Shown here: positions 24,808-32,518 of the stretch, one piece after another
How positions within the stretch are numbered: position 1 is the first letter of the stretch
How the letters are laid out: each line of letters starts with the position of its first letter
The notes under the pieces: model-generated
Seen by the model: the letters and a program-made list of their open reading frames with translations, nothing else
Databases searched by the model: none
What the model was told of the DNA's origin: nothing
Assembly: GCF_029846715.1 (NCBI RefSeq)
Contig: NZ_JARVWW010000035.1
Location: forward strand, 20,506 to 84,505
Direction of reading: 5' to 3'
Length of the DNA stretch: 64,000 nucleotides
From: Bradyrhizobium nivariense
GTDB taxonomy: Bacteria; Pseudomonadota; Alphaproteobacteria; Rhizobiales; Xanthobacteraceae
Made by a program: the position numbers and the translations under genes

Positions 24808-26589
24808 ATGGGTCGCATACCTATTCTCCATTTGAACACCACCTGCGACGTCATGGACACGTCGCGCCGCGCTTCCGACGAGACGCCGTTGGCGCCAGAC
24901 ACGGCAAGACACCTGTCCAGGCTGGGATGGTCCACGACCCCATGGCTGGCGGCGGCTGTGTTCGTGATGACGTCCATGTCGGTCGCGCAGGCGTCCGCCG
25001 ATCACGCGCGATACCTCGTGGACGCACGACAGGCGAGTGTTTCCGACCAGCGCATGTCTCACAGGATGGCGGATGGCAACGAGTTCGCAGTGCCACCGCG
25101 CCGCGACGGCGGTGACAAGTCAATGCGGCTCGCGCAAGCGGCCACAACCGATAGAGGAGAGCCGCAGCAGTCTGCGGAGCAGGAAACGCGCGGGCCTGAA
25201 GCGCTGTCCTGCGAACTCAACAATGCAAAACACGATATCGAGCTCCTGCAAGGCCTTGCACAGGAGCACGATCGGGCCGAACAGCTGGAGCAGGCATTGG
25301 CGGCGGCGCGACGCGACGTCGATGCTCAAACAGCACTTGCGGCAAAAGCGAGCGAAGAGGTCGCCCAGCTGAAGCAGGCAGCGGAAGGTGGTCTCGTGGA
25401 GTTGCAGGGATCCCTGCAACAGCAGCGGAATCGGGCCGGCCTGCTGGAGCAGGCGCTTGCGGTCGCGCATCGGGACGTCGAGACTCAGACAGCACTCGCG
25501 ATAAAGGCGAGCGACGAGGTCGCCCAGCTGAAGCAGGCGGCGGAAGGTGGTCTCGTGGAGTTGCAGAAATCCCTGCAACAGGAGCGAGATCGGACCGGTA
25601 AGCTCGCGCAGGAACTTGCGGCCGCGCGACGAGATATCGATGCGCAGACGGCGCTAGCGGCAACGGCGAGCGACGAGGTCGCCAGGCTGACGCAGGAAGC
25701 TAACGCCGGCGCCGCGGAGCAGACACGATCGATTCAGAAGGAGCACGAGAGAGCCGATGCGCTGGGGCAGGATCTCTCGATGGCACGCAGCAAGATCTAC
25801 GCATACGAGGCTCAAGCGGCCAAAGCCAGCGAGGAAGCGGCACAGCACGAACAGGCGGAGGCAAGCGATACCGCCTCCTTGGGGCAATCGCAGCAACGGG
25901 AGCGCGAGCGGACCGAGCAGCTGGCCCGGGATCTCGCGAAAGCAAGCCGCGATCTCGACGCGCAGACCGAGCAGGCGTCCAAGGCGAGCGAGGAAGTCCT
26001 ACGGATCAAGCAGGCCGGAGAGCGAGACTCGGCCGAGCTGCGCAGCTTGTTGCAGCGTGAGCGCGAGCGGGCCGAGGGACTAGAAACGGAGATCGCATTG
26101 GCGCGTCTCGACAACGGCGCGTTTGGGGCGAAACATCCCTCCGCCGCGCCTGAGCCGGCGACGACCGGAAAGGCCACGCGTCAGGAGCCGCTCGCAGCGC
26201 CGGCGCGACAAATCCAGAGCCAGCCTCCCCAGGAGAAGCCGGTCCAGGATAATCCAGTCCAAGATCAGGCCATAGCGGCGCGCAGCCCAGGCGACGCCCG
26301 GGTCAATGCTGACCAAGCGGTGCAAGTAGCCAGGCTGATGGCGCGCGCGAGCTTGCTGCTTGAACAGGGAGACATCGGCGCGGCGCGGATCGTGCTGGAG
26401 CACGTCGCCGGGATGGGCAGTGCGCAGGCAATCTTCGTGCTCGCTGAAACCTACGATCCGCTGATGCTTCCCGGTTTTGGAACATATGGAACTCACGGCG
26501 ACGCGACCAGGGCGCGAGATCTCTATGCGCAGGCCGAAGCCGGAGGAATCAAGGAGGCGAAAGCGCGATTCGAAGCGTTGCGCCGATAG
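24808..26589 (+). CDS. Exported coiled-coil repeat protein with Sel1-like C-terminus
   Basis: 593 residues; an alternative start is ATG 24853. A hydrophobic segment (WLAAAVFVMTSMSVAQASA) acts as signal peptide or anchor. Residues ~150-430 form six or so units of ~52 residues containing A.RD.DAQTALA.KASEEVAQLKQ, predicted as a long coiled coil. After a Pro/Gln-rich linker (~440-490) the last ~95 residues resemble a tetratricopeptide/Sel1 fold (ARLMARASLLLEQGDIGAAR, LYAQAEAGG.KEAKARF). Nothing shows catalysis. The place beside the export gene suggests a periplasmic scaffold. A close cluster of genes follows (26683 onward). Confidence 0.75.
   Translation: MGRIPILHLNTTCDVMDTSRRASDETPLAPDTARHLSRLGWSTTPWLAAAVFVMTSMSVAQASADHARYLVDARQASVSDQRMSHRMADGNEFAVPPRRDGGDKSMRLAQAATTDRGEPQQSAEQETRGPEALSCELNNAKHDIELLQGLAQEHDRAEQLEQALAAARRDVDAQTALAAKASEEVAQLKQAAEGGLVELQGSLQQQRNRAGLLEQALAVAHRDVETQTALAIKASDEVAQLKQAAEGGLVELQKSLQQERDRTGKLAQELAAARRDIDAQTALAATASDEVARLTQEANAGAAEQTRSIQKEHERADALGQDLSMARSKIYAYEAQAAKASEEAAQHEQAEASDTASLGQSQQRERERTEQLARDLAKASRDLDAQTEQASKASEEVLRIKQAGERDSAELRSLLQRERERAEGLETEIALARLDNGAFGAKHPSAAPEPATTGKATRQEPLAAPARQIQSQPPQEKPVQDNPVQDQAIAARSPGDARVNADQAVQVARLMARASLLLEQGDIGAARIVLEHVAGMGSAQAIFVLAETYDPLMLPGFGTYGTHGDATRARDLYAQAEAGGIKEAKARFEALRR
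25264..26100 (+). repeat. ~156-bp tandem in-gene repeats encoding the coiled coil
   Basis: Repeat units begin near 25264, 25421, 25577, 25739, 25898 and 26054. The first three are the most alike; the segments at 25330-25410 and 25486-25566 are nearly identical at DNA level, showing recent unit duplication, while later units have diverged. Confidence 0.75.
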
Positions 26590-26682
26590 CACGGTCTTGT
26601 GCGGCGCTTTTCCAAACCGACCACGCACAATCGGGAATTGGAAGCGCCGACACGGATGCAGCATGTGTAGAGGAATTGGTCG

Positions 26683-27726
26683 ATGAAAAGGCTTACTGGA
26701 TTGCGGCGGCTACTTCTGCTCGCGGCGTTCGCACCTATGCTCCTGGCCATTCAGCCTTGGGCGGATGCGCGGCCGCAAGATATTCGGCCTCACAAGGTTC
26801 GTCTGGCACGGCCCGAGCCGCCGCAGCCAAGGCCTGAGGTGATCTCCATGAACGCCTGGACGATCGGCCTGGCCGGAGGTCTGCTCGAGGGCGCGCCGAT
26901 CCGCCTGGCGGCGGAGATCGCCCGTGCGGTCGACGATGGGGATAATTTGCATGTTCTGCCGGTCGTCACGCGCGGCGCCGCGGAAAACCTGAATTCCCTG
27001 CTCTATTTGCGCGGCATCGATGCGGCGATCATCAATTCCGACGCGCTCGAGGAATACAAGAGTCAGGTGCCGGACATCCAGCGACGAATTGCGTATGTCC
27101 TGAATCTGTTCCCGTCCGAGCTGCATATCTTCGTTCGACCGGAGATTCGAAGCTTGAACGATCTCGCCGGCAAGAAGGTCAATTTCAATACGCAGGGCAC
27201 CGCTGCGGCCTATTCGGGACCGCTGATCTTCAGCCGCCTCAATCTCGAGGTCGAGAAGACGTTCATTCCGCACCAGGTCGCGCTCGAGCAGATGCGCAAA
27301 GGCGAGATGGCAGCGGTCGTCTTCATTACATCGAAGCCGGTGGATGCTTTCGTGCGGGGCCGCTGGGAGCCGGGCTTCAAGTTCCTGCCCCTCCCCTACG
27401 AGAGCAAGTTCGAGGACTACTATCTTCCCGCCGCCCTCGATGCGGCCGACTATCCCAATCTGATCAAGCCGGGCGAACGGGTTTCGACGATCGCCGTGCC
27501 GACTGCTCTGGTCGCTTTCAATTGGCCGACCAAGTCGAATCGCTCTGAGCGCGTCTCGCGCTTCGTCGACCACCTGTTTTCCCGGATCGACAGATTGCAG
27601 GCGCCCGGTTTCGATCCGAAGTGGAAATCCATCAATCTCGCTGCGACGGTTCCGGGTCTCACGCGCGTCCCTGCGGCGCAGGCGTGGCTGGATCGTCAGC
27701 CCCGCGCAACACAAGCATCGCAATGA
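26683..27726 (+). CDS. TAXI-family TRAP-type solute-binding protein, orphan
   Basis: A 347-residue periplasmic binding protein. It has a signal peptide (basic start, then LLLLAAFAPMLLAIQPWADA). TAXI-like features are IGLAGGLLEGAPIRLAAEIAR, VVTRGAAENLNSLLYLRGIDAAIINSD and LAGKKVNFNTQGTAAAYSG. No TRAP permease gene is nearby, so it is an orphan and may have a sensing or accessory role. Its stop overlaps the ATG of the TagO-like gene (ATGA, 27723-27726), which ties the two functionally. The SD-like stretch upstream is weak. Confidence 0.85.
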   Translation: MKRLTGLRRLLLLAAFAPMLLAIQPWADARPQDIRPHKVRLARPEPPQPRPEVISMNAWTIGLAGGLLEGAPIRLAAEIARAVDDGDNLHVLPVVTRGAAENLNSLLYLRGIDAAIINSDALEEYKSQVPDIQRRIAYVLNLFPSELHIFVRPEIRSLNDLAGKKVNFNTQGTAAAYSGPLIFSRLNLEVEKTFIPHQVALEQMRKGEMAAVVFITSKPVDAFVRGRWEPGFKFLPLPYESKFEDYYLPAALDAADYPNLIKPGERVSTIAVPTALVAFNWPTKSNRSERVSRFVDHLFSRIDRLQAPGFDPKWKSINLAATVPGLTRVPAAQAWLDRQPRATQASQ

Positions 27727-28343
27727 AACACGCCGCGATCCTGCTTCTTATTGCACTCGGGGGTACAGGCGGCATTGCGTTGGCCCAGGATCCCATGACG
27801 CAGCTCCGTTCCTGCCTTCAGAAGGAACACACGGAGCGCCTGGGCTGTTTGAATAAATTGACGCGTACCATCGCGCCTCAGCGTCGGCTGACGCCCGAGG
27901 ACGACTGGATCGTCAGCCAGACGACCTCCCCCATAGACTACTCACCGATCGCGACCGCGACGACATCGTCGCGCAGCGGGACCGGCGAGTCCGTGATGCA
28001 GTTATCGATACGCTGTCGCGGCGGCCGGACGGAGCTGGTGCTCGCGGGACCCGGCATCTCCCGCGGCGGCGGTGACGATGCAATTTCCTATCGCGTCAAT
28101 GACAATCCGGCGGTGCAGGTCGCAGCAGCCGTGCCGGCATTCGGTCCTGGCGTCGCATTCACCGGGGATGTTGTTCGCTTGGTGCAGTCGCTTCCGGACA
28201 GCGGGGACCTTCTTGTCCTGCTCTCACCACGGGGCGGGGCTGCCCATGACGGAACGTTCTCCCTCGCCGGGCTGGACGCGGCGCGCGCGAAAATGGCCAC
28301 GGCGTGCAAATGGCCGCGTGCGATCGCGACACCCAATCATTGA
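27723..28343 (+). CDS. TagO/VasI-like secreted protein (type VI-associated family), orphan
   Basis: 206 residues with a signal peptide (MKHAAILLLIALGGTGGIALAQ). The mature part begins with a paired-Cys block (LRSCLQKEHTERLGCLNKL) as in VasI/TagO proteins. A C-terminal domain has MQLSIRCRGGRTELVLAGP, SYRVNDNPAVQV and a closing FSLAGLDAARAKMATACKWP. This matches the two-part design of T6SS-associated TagO/VasI. No other T6SS gene is in the window, so here it probably has an envelope role with the TAXI-type protein, to which it is translationally coupled. Confidence 0.65.
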   Translation: MKHAAILLLIALGGTGGIALAQDPMTQLRSCLQKEHTERLGCLNKLTRTIAPQRRLTPEDDWIVSQTTSPIDYSPIATATTSSRSGTGESVMQLSIRCRGGRTELVLAGPGISRGGGDDAISYRVNDNPAVQVAAAVPAFGPGVAFTGDVVRLVQSLPDSGDLLVLLSPRGGAAHDGTFSLAGLDAARAKMATACKWPRAIATPNH

Positions 28344-28379
28344 CGGCGTGCAAATGATCTTCTTCGATGGAGGCGCATA

Positions 28380-28994
28380 ATGACCAAGTTTCATCATATT
28401 GCCAAAGCGGTCGCGCTCGGAGCGATCGCCGTTCTGTTTTCCACATGGTTTGCGGCCGCCGAACAGGGCGGAAAATACTGGACGCCATCAGACCCGCAAC
28501 CCGGCCTGCATAGGGCGAGCCACGCGAGGCAACACATGGCGAAGCAAACCATGGCGAAGCAAACGGCGGCGACACAAAAACGGTCCGCGTTTGCCCGTAT
28601 GGACGATCCGACCGCCACGAAGAAGAGAGAACATCACTTGATCCTGCAGGTGAACACCAACGACCCCGCCGCGATGAATCTCGCGCTCAACAACGCAACG
28701 AACGTTGCACAATACTACAAGGACGTTAGCGAGAAGGTGAAGATCGAGGTCGTCACGTTTGGGCCAGGCCTGAACATGCTGCGCGAAGACACATCGCCGG
28801 TAAAGGCGCGCATCGAGGAGATGGCCCTGAGCACGCCCGAGGTTTCGTTCAAGGCCTGCGGCAACACCCAGGAAAAAATGCAGAAGACCGAGAACAAGGA
28901 CATACCGATTGTTCGGCAGGCGGAAGTCGTGAAGTCGGGCGTCGTACGCGTGATGGAGTTGCAGGAGATGGGCTGGACCTACGTCAAGCCGTAA
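28380..28994 (+). CDS. Exported DsrE-family protein
   Basis: 204 residues; ATG 28380 is preceded by GGAGG at normal spacing. There is a signal peptide (~1-27, cleaved near AAA-EQ), then a Lys/Gln/His-rich spacer containing two copies of MAKQTMAKQ-like repeats. The DsrE-like domain begins at HHLILQVNTNDPAAMNLALNNATNVAQYY and ends with a VVRVMELQEMGWTYVKP segment typical of exported DsrE proteins. One Cys (FKACGNT) is at the place of the sulfur-carrying residue of the family. Role unknown; 36 bp after the TagO-like gene and probably in the same operon. Confidence 0.8.
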   Translation: MTKFHHIAKAVALGAIAVLFSTWFAAAEQGGKYWTPSDPQPGLHRASHARQHMAKQTMAKQTAATQKRSAFARMDDPTATKKREHHLILQVNTNDPAAMNLALNNATNVAQYYKDVSEKVKIEVVTFGPGLNMLREDTSPVKARIEEMALSTPEVSFKACGNTQEKMQKTENKDIPIVRQAEVVKSGVVRVMELQEMGWTYVKP

Positions 28995-29065
28995 GCCGGA
29001 CAGACCGGCCATTCATTTCCCAAAAGGATGGGTGGTCCCTGCCCGCTGTGCACCGGTGAGGAGCC

Positions 29066-29269
29066 ATGTCAGGATCGCCCCAAACCAACCTCACGTTTCC
29101 ACCGGGCTCACGTATTCAGGTTAAGCCTGCAGCTGGCCTGCGCTTGGCTGGAAAGACTGGCACTGTAACTGGTGTCGGATCCTATCCCCGGAGTCTCCGT
29201 GTGATTCTGGACGGATCGAAGGCACCAATCACTCTGCATGTCGACTATGTGGCGGCGATTGATAGGTGA
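29066..29269 (+). CDS. Small hypothetical protein with KOW/SH3-like fold, 67 aa
   Basis: The start codon has a strong Shine-Dalgarno (GAGGAG, a few bases upstream). The 67 residues contain FPPGSRIQVKPAAGLRLAGKTGTV and end SLRVILDGSKAPITLHVDYV, a pattern of a small beta-barrel (KOW-type 'G.tGtV.....VlLDg'). It is probably cytoplasmic and nucleic-acid or protein binding, but this is inference. Confidence 0.65.
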   Translation: MSGSPQTNLTFPPGSRIQVKPAAGLRLAGKTGTVTGVGSYPRSLRVILDGSKAPITLHVDYVAAIDR

Positions 29270-29426
29270 ATCGAGCATTCGCGTCGGATTGGTGGAGGCG
29301 TCGGCATCGACGCTGCCGATAATCTATTCAGCGCGGATCGCCTCGCTCGCCTTCGCGTGGACGGCGAGATTTCATGAGCGACTTCTCCGTCTTGAGTTTC
29401 TGAACGCCAGCTATTTGTTGGGGCCC

Positions 29427-29867
29427 TCAAGTAAGCCGTGATGACCGAGGTGTCGATGTACCCAGGGCCTTGAGCTTGTTCGCAACGCGGATGGCGAAGC
29501 CGAACGGTAACGGATTATTCAGGCGGCAGAAGGCGACCTTCTTCACGTCATCTTCGACATGCCATTTGGCGCGCGTACCGGTGCGGAACAAGATCACGTC
29601 CCCAACGCCATAACGCAACGGCGGTACGCCATCGCTCTCAAGCACGATCGATCCTTCGAGGATCACAATGGTCTCGTCGAAATCGTAGTACCAGTTGAAC
29701 TTGCCTTGGGTGCAGGACCAGACCAGGGTCCAGGCAGTCCTGCATGTGCTGGTCGACAGAAGGCGCGAGCGAGCTTCCGGCTTTCCTTCAATGATCCACG
29801 ATGGCTCGATCGGCGAGGGCTCGAGATCATCCACCTTGCAATGTTCCGCTCTAGTAAGCGCAAGCAT
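29427..29867 (-). CDS. Cupin-domain protein (cupin_3/EutQ-like)
   Basis: 146 residues from ATG 29867, chosen because GGAGG lies 5 nt upstream; a longer form would start at 29897. The single-domain cupin includes the first motif region around FNWYYDFDETIVILEGSIVL and the second around YGVGDVILFRTGTRAKWHVEDDVKKVAF. The fold is that of DUF861-type cupins. Metal ligands are only partly conserved (Glu in DETIVILEG, His in KWHVED). The last ~20 residues are atypical. Function unknown. Confidence 0.75.
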   Translation of the reverse strand: MLALTRAEHCKVDDLEPSPIEPSWIIEGKPEARSRLLSTSTCRTAWTLVWSCTQGKFNWYYDFDETIVILEGSIVLESDGVPPLRYGVGDVILFRTGTRAKWHVEDDVKKVAFCRLNNPLPFGFAIRVANKLKALGTSTPRSSRLT

Positions 29868-30212
29868 CTCGGCCTCCGGCTGGATATCACTTCGCATGGC
29901 TTCAAAAACATCCCGCTGGCGCTCGTTACCGCGTTTCCGGGACCTGCATAATCAGGTTTCCGGCAAAGCGTGTGAAGCGGCCACTTTGCCGCAAGCCGCC
30001 GTTCGGCGGCTCCTATTACGGGGTACCTCGTGTCACGGGTAAAACAGGCCGGTGTCCGGCGGCAGATACGGCCTAGCCAGGACAAGGCTCTTACAAACTA
30101 GGGAACCGGATCGGCAGCGAGCTTTTCATCTATCGCTGTTCAGCATGAGACAATCCGAAGGGGATCGCCATGATCTGCGGCCCGGCCGGTGCACGCGGTG
30201 ACCGGCAGACAG
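29868..30212. other. Non-coding stretch between the cupin gene and a small minus-strand gene
   Basis: These 345 bp contain small GC-rich inverted repeats around 29990-30015 (GCCGCC/GGCGGC) but no reading frame I can support and no recognisable RNA gene. Confidence 0.4.
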
Positions 30213-30446
30213 TTACACCACGCCACGGGACACGATCGCGCGTGTCATCGCGTTGGCAGTTGGTTGTGGCTGCGTCTGGTCATTCAAGCTGGAGGTGCAC
30301 TGTTGGAAGTGCTCAAGGAGCGCGGCATCGGCCAGGCGCTCCCAATACTCTGCCTCAGCGAGCAGGTTCCAGCTTCTGCCAGGATGACATGCCGCGCTCT
30401 GTCGGCACAGCGACGCCATCGCGCGCAAGCGGCGTATAGTCTCCAT
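30213..30446 (-). CDS. Small Bradyrhizobium-type protein (LCRQSAA..PGRSW.LLAEAE family), 77 aa
   Basis: The start ATG 30446 has a strong GGGGAGG Shine-Dalgarno 6 nt upstream. The 77-residue helical protein reads METIRRLRAMASLCRQ, then HPGRSWNLLAEAEYWERLAD and EHFQQC. I recognise this pattern from small proteins repeated in Bradyrhizobium genomes; no function is known to me. Cytoplasmic, with no membrane segment. A 17-bp exact tandem duplication lies 37-70 bp upstream. Confidence 0.7.
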   Translation of the reverse strand: METIRRLRAMASLCRQSAACHPGRSWNLLAEAEYWERLADAALLEHFQQCTSSLNDQTQPQPTANAMTRAIVSRGVV

Positions 30447-30482
30447 TGTATCCTCCCCGTCGGTTTCCCCGCCTTGTTCTTG

Positions 30483-30516
30483 TTTTTGCATCGAAGTCAT
30501 TTTTGCATCGAAGTCA
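30483..30516. repeat. Exact 17-bp tandem duplication upstream of the small gene
   Basis: Two identical adjacent copies of TTTTTGCATCGAAGTCA. They lie in the probable promoter region of the gene at 30213-30446, so they could alter its expression or be a duplicated operator. Confidence 0.8.
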
Positions 30517-30693
30517 TTATGATTGCGATGGACCTTGAGGGGTGCTCCTTTTTAGTAATCGTTCCATCAGTTTCCCGCTGATAACGTGTCTCGGCTCACC
30601 GGGCTCACATCCCCAGCCCCGGCCCGGAGAGCGGTCCTGCCAAGCGTCCCGCTAGCCAGGAGGGTCGCTTGTGCGGGCTAGCTGGAGCCAAAT

Positions 30694-31008
30694 GTGATGC
30701 GTCGCTCCCCCTCGATCGTGCCGCATGGCGCCGACGGCGACACCTATGTGGTGCTAAACGATTTTGGCAGTTTCGGGCGCGCTTGGTGCGAAGTAGACGA
30801 GCAAGGTGCTGACCGGACGACGCTGTTCCGCCGTCTCATGGAAGGCCAGTATAGTCACCCCGTCCGCATTGTCGCCTTCAACACCGCCGAGGGCTGGTCG
30901 CGCGACGTCACCATTGATATTGCCGACGAGCTGCGTAGGCGCTTTCCTGAATACGATGAGGTGCCGCGCTCTGTGCAGGAATTCTTGGAAATCGCTGTTC
31001 GGCGCTGA
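30694..31008 (+). CDS. Small conserved hypothetical protein, 104 aa
   Basis: A 104-residue cytoplasmic protein beginning at GTG 30694 (or ATG 30697). It has YVVLNDFGSFGRAWCEVDEQ, LMEGQYSHPVRIVAFNTAEG and WSRDVTIDIADELRRR. The same pattern occurs in small proteins common in Bradyrhizobium and related genera, of unknown function. It stands alone between two minus-strand genes. Confidence 0.75.
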   Translation: MMRRSPSIVPHGADGDTYVVLNDFGSFGRAWCEVDEQGADRTTLFRRLMEGQYSHPVRIVAFNTAEGWSRDVTIDIADELRRRFPEYDEVPRSVQEFLEIAVRR

Positions 31009-31093
31009 ACTGCTCGCCTAAAAAGGCCTTGGAACGGCCGGAGGAAGAGTGAGCGGGCTTAGGCTTACTGTTCAGCTGCCCTTGAGAACGAGG

Positions 31094-31258
31094 CTACTTC
31101 TTGAGGAGTATTCCCTTCGACCGCGCCATTCGCCTCACCGAACCGGCGTAGCGGCCAAGTTCGGCAGCAATTTTTGATGCGCCAGCGCCGGCGCGGACCA
31201 GCTTGAGCAGCCGCTGGATTTCGCTCTCGCTCCATTGTTTCGGCTTCAGTGTTCTCAT
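31094..31258 (-). CDS. 54-aa SANT/Myb-like helix-turn-helix protein
   Basis: A very short gene: ATG 31258 to TAG 31094-31096. The product begins MRTLKPKQWSESEIQRL and continues with a KLVRAGAGASKIAAELGR turn and SVRRMARSKGILLKK. This is the trihelical pattern W..sEi..L..L...G.s...IA..LGR...SVr..A of GcrA/SANT-type proteins seen in many copies in Bradyrhizobium. It is probably a small DNA-binding protein. Its upstream region contains 15-16-bp tandem repeats. Confidence 0.7.
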   Translation of the reverse strand: MRTLKPKQWSESEIQRLLKLVRAGAGASKIAAELGRYAGSVRRMARSKGILLKK

Positions 31259-31267
31259 CTTCGGCCC

Positions 31268-31327
31268 AAGTCGACCTCAACAAAAGTCGACCTGAACAAA
31301 GTCGACCTGCGCAAAGTCAATCTGAAC
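31268..31327. repeat. Four imperfect 15-16-bp tandem repeats
   Basis: The unit is close to AAGTCGACCTGAACAA, repeated four times (31268, 31284, 31299 and 31314), the last one degenerate. The array begins 10 bp upstream of the small HTH gene on the minus strand and carries palindromic GTCGAC cores, so it could be an operator array for that protein. Confidence 0.7.
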
Positions 31328-31452
31328 TTCTAGCTTTCAACACCTGGGAAATTTACGGGTGGTCGTCGCTGCCCAACCCGGGGACAAGCATAAGCGATAT
31401 AACCGACCAGCCTTGACGCGGCGCAAACGATGACGATCTTCGCGATGCAACA

Positions 31453-31581
31453 TCAGCGGAAGTTGACGGCGCCTGGGCGGATAAAATCGAGCTTGCTGGC
31501 CGCGAACATCGCGAACAGCAGCAGGTAGATCAGCGTCAGCCGGAATGCCGTGGTGCGGACGAGTTTACCGAATCCCGTCAC
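31453..31581 (-). pseudogene. Remnant of a sensor histidine kinase gene, cut after ~29 codons
   Basis: A GTG start at 31581 overlaps the end of the response-regulator gene. The frame reads MTGFGKLVRTTAFRLTLIYL followed by LLFAMFAAS, the typical first transmembrane segment of the partner kinase. After about position 31494 it runs into unrelated sequence (KLDFIRPGAVNFR) and stops at 31453. The sensor, HAMP, HisKA and ATPase parts are absent. This is a truncation by deletion or insertion, and likely marks a rearrangement breakpoint. Confidence 0.65.
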
Positions 31582-32245
31582 GGATCATGTACCCGGCGCC
31601 GCGGATCGTATGCAGCAGCGGCCGCTCAAAACCTTTGTCAATCTTGGAGCGCAGCCGCGAAATGTGCACGTCGATCACGTTGGTCTGCGGATCGAAATGA
31701 TAGTCCCAGACGTTCTCCAGCAGCATGGTGCGGGTCACCACCTGACCGGCATGCTTCATGAGGTATTCGAGCAGGCGGAATTCGCGCGGTTGGAGCGTCA
31801 GCTCGTCCTTGCCGCGAGCCACGCGATGGGAGAGCCGGTCGAGTTCGAGATCGCCGACCCGGTACAGCGTGTCCTCGGCCGGACCGCCGCGGCGGCGTGA
31901 CAGCACCTCGACCCGGGCCAACAACTCGGCGAAGGAATAGGGTTTTGGCAGATAGTCATCGCCGCCGGCGCGCAAACCCTTGATGCGGTCGTCGACCTGG
32001 CCGAGCGCGGAGAGAATCAGCACCGGGGTCGAGTCGTCCTTGTCGCGGAGCGCGCCGATCAGCGACAGGCCGTCGCGCTTGGGCAACATGCGGTCGACCA
32101 CCAGCACGTCGTAATCGCCGTTCTCGGCCATGGCGAGGCCTTCCTCGCCGTCGGAGGCGTGGTCGGCAATGTGCCCGACCTCGCGAAACGCCTTCACGAG
32201 GTAGTCGGCGGATTCGCGGTCGTCTTCAATGATGAGGAGGCGCAT
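31565..32245 (-). CDS. OmpR/PhoB-family response regulator, orphaned
   Basis: 226 residues from ATG 32245; the extra in-frame start at 32266 adds seven residues. The receiver domain has Asp8/Asp9, phospho-acceptor Asp51 (VVDRMLPKRDG) and the PKPYSF Lys. The C-terminal winged-helix domain (~127-224) has LTLQPREFRLLEYLMKHAGQ and VIDVHISRLRSKID. Its partner kinase gene, which starts within its last codons, is destroyed (31453-31581). In related genomes this pair lies next to degP, as here. It might be phosphorylated by another kinase or act unphosphorylated. Confidence 0.92.
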   Translation of the reverse strand: MRLLIIEDDRESADYLVKAFREVGHIADHASDGEEGLAMAENGDYDVLVVDRMLPKRDGLSLIGALRDKDDSTPVLILSALGQVDDRIKGLRAGGDDYLPKPYSFAELLARVEVLSRRRGGPAEDTLYRVGDLELDRLSHRVARGKDELTLQPREFRLLEYLMKHAGQVVTRTMLLENVWDYHFDPQTNVIDVHISRLRSKIDKGFERPLLHTIRGAGYMIRDGIR

Positions 32246-32424
32246 CGTGCGTTCGGCGACGGTCAAGGGAGTGAACCTTCTCTAAACATGGCGCGAGCGG
32301 CAATCGCATGCAAGCCGAGTGAGAGACTCTGGCATCGAGAAAAAGGCGGGCGGCGAAGCTGGGGGGACTTCACCGCCCTAGGCCTTCCGACGGAGGGGGG
32401 CGTAATTCCACCGGAAGGTAGACA

Positions 32425-32452
32425 GGGGAAGCAAACGTTGCGCTGCTTCCCC
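32425..32452. terminator. Hairpin in the degP-response regulator gap
   Basis: Arms GGGGAAGCA and TGCTTCCCC pair perfectly around a 10-nt loop. No T-run follows on the minus strand. It may partly terminate degP transcription before the regulator gene or just stabilise mRNA. The rest of the 273-bp gap holds no gene. Confidence 0.45.
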
Positions 32453-32518
32453 GAAGGGGGCCGTCGGCGGGGGCGACTGATGCCGGCGACACCCTTCATC
32501 TCGTAGGCGTCCTGAGGC

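Noticed and set aside
31268..31327. Could the tandem repeats be a CRISPR array?
   Set aside because: Units are 15-16 bp, directly adjacent without spacers, and no cas gene is in the window.
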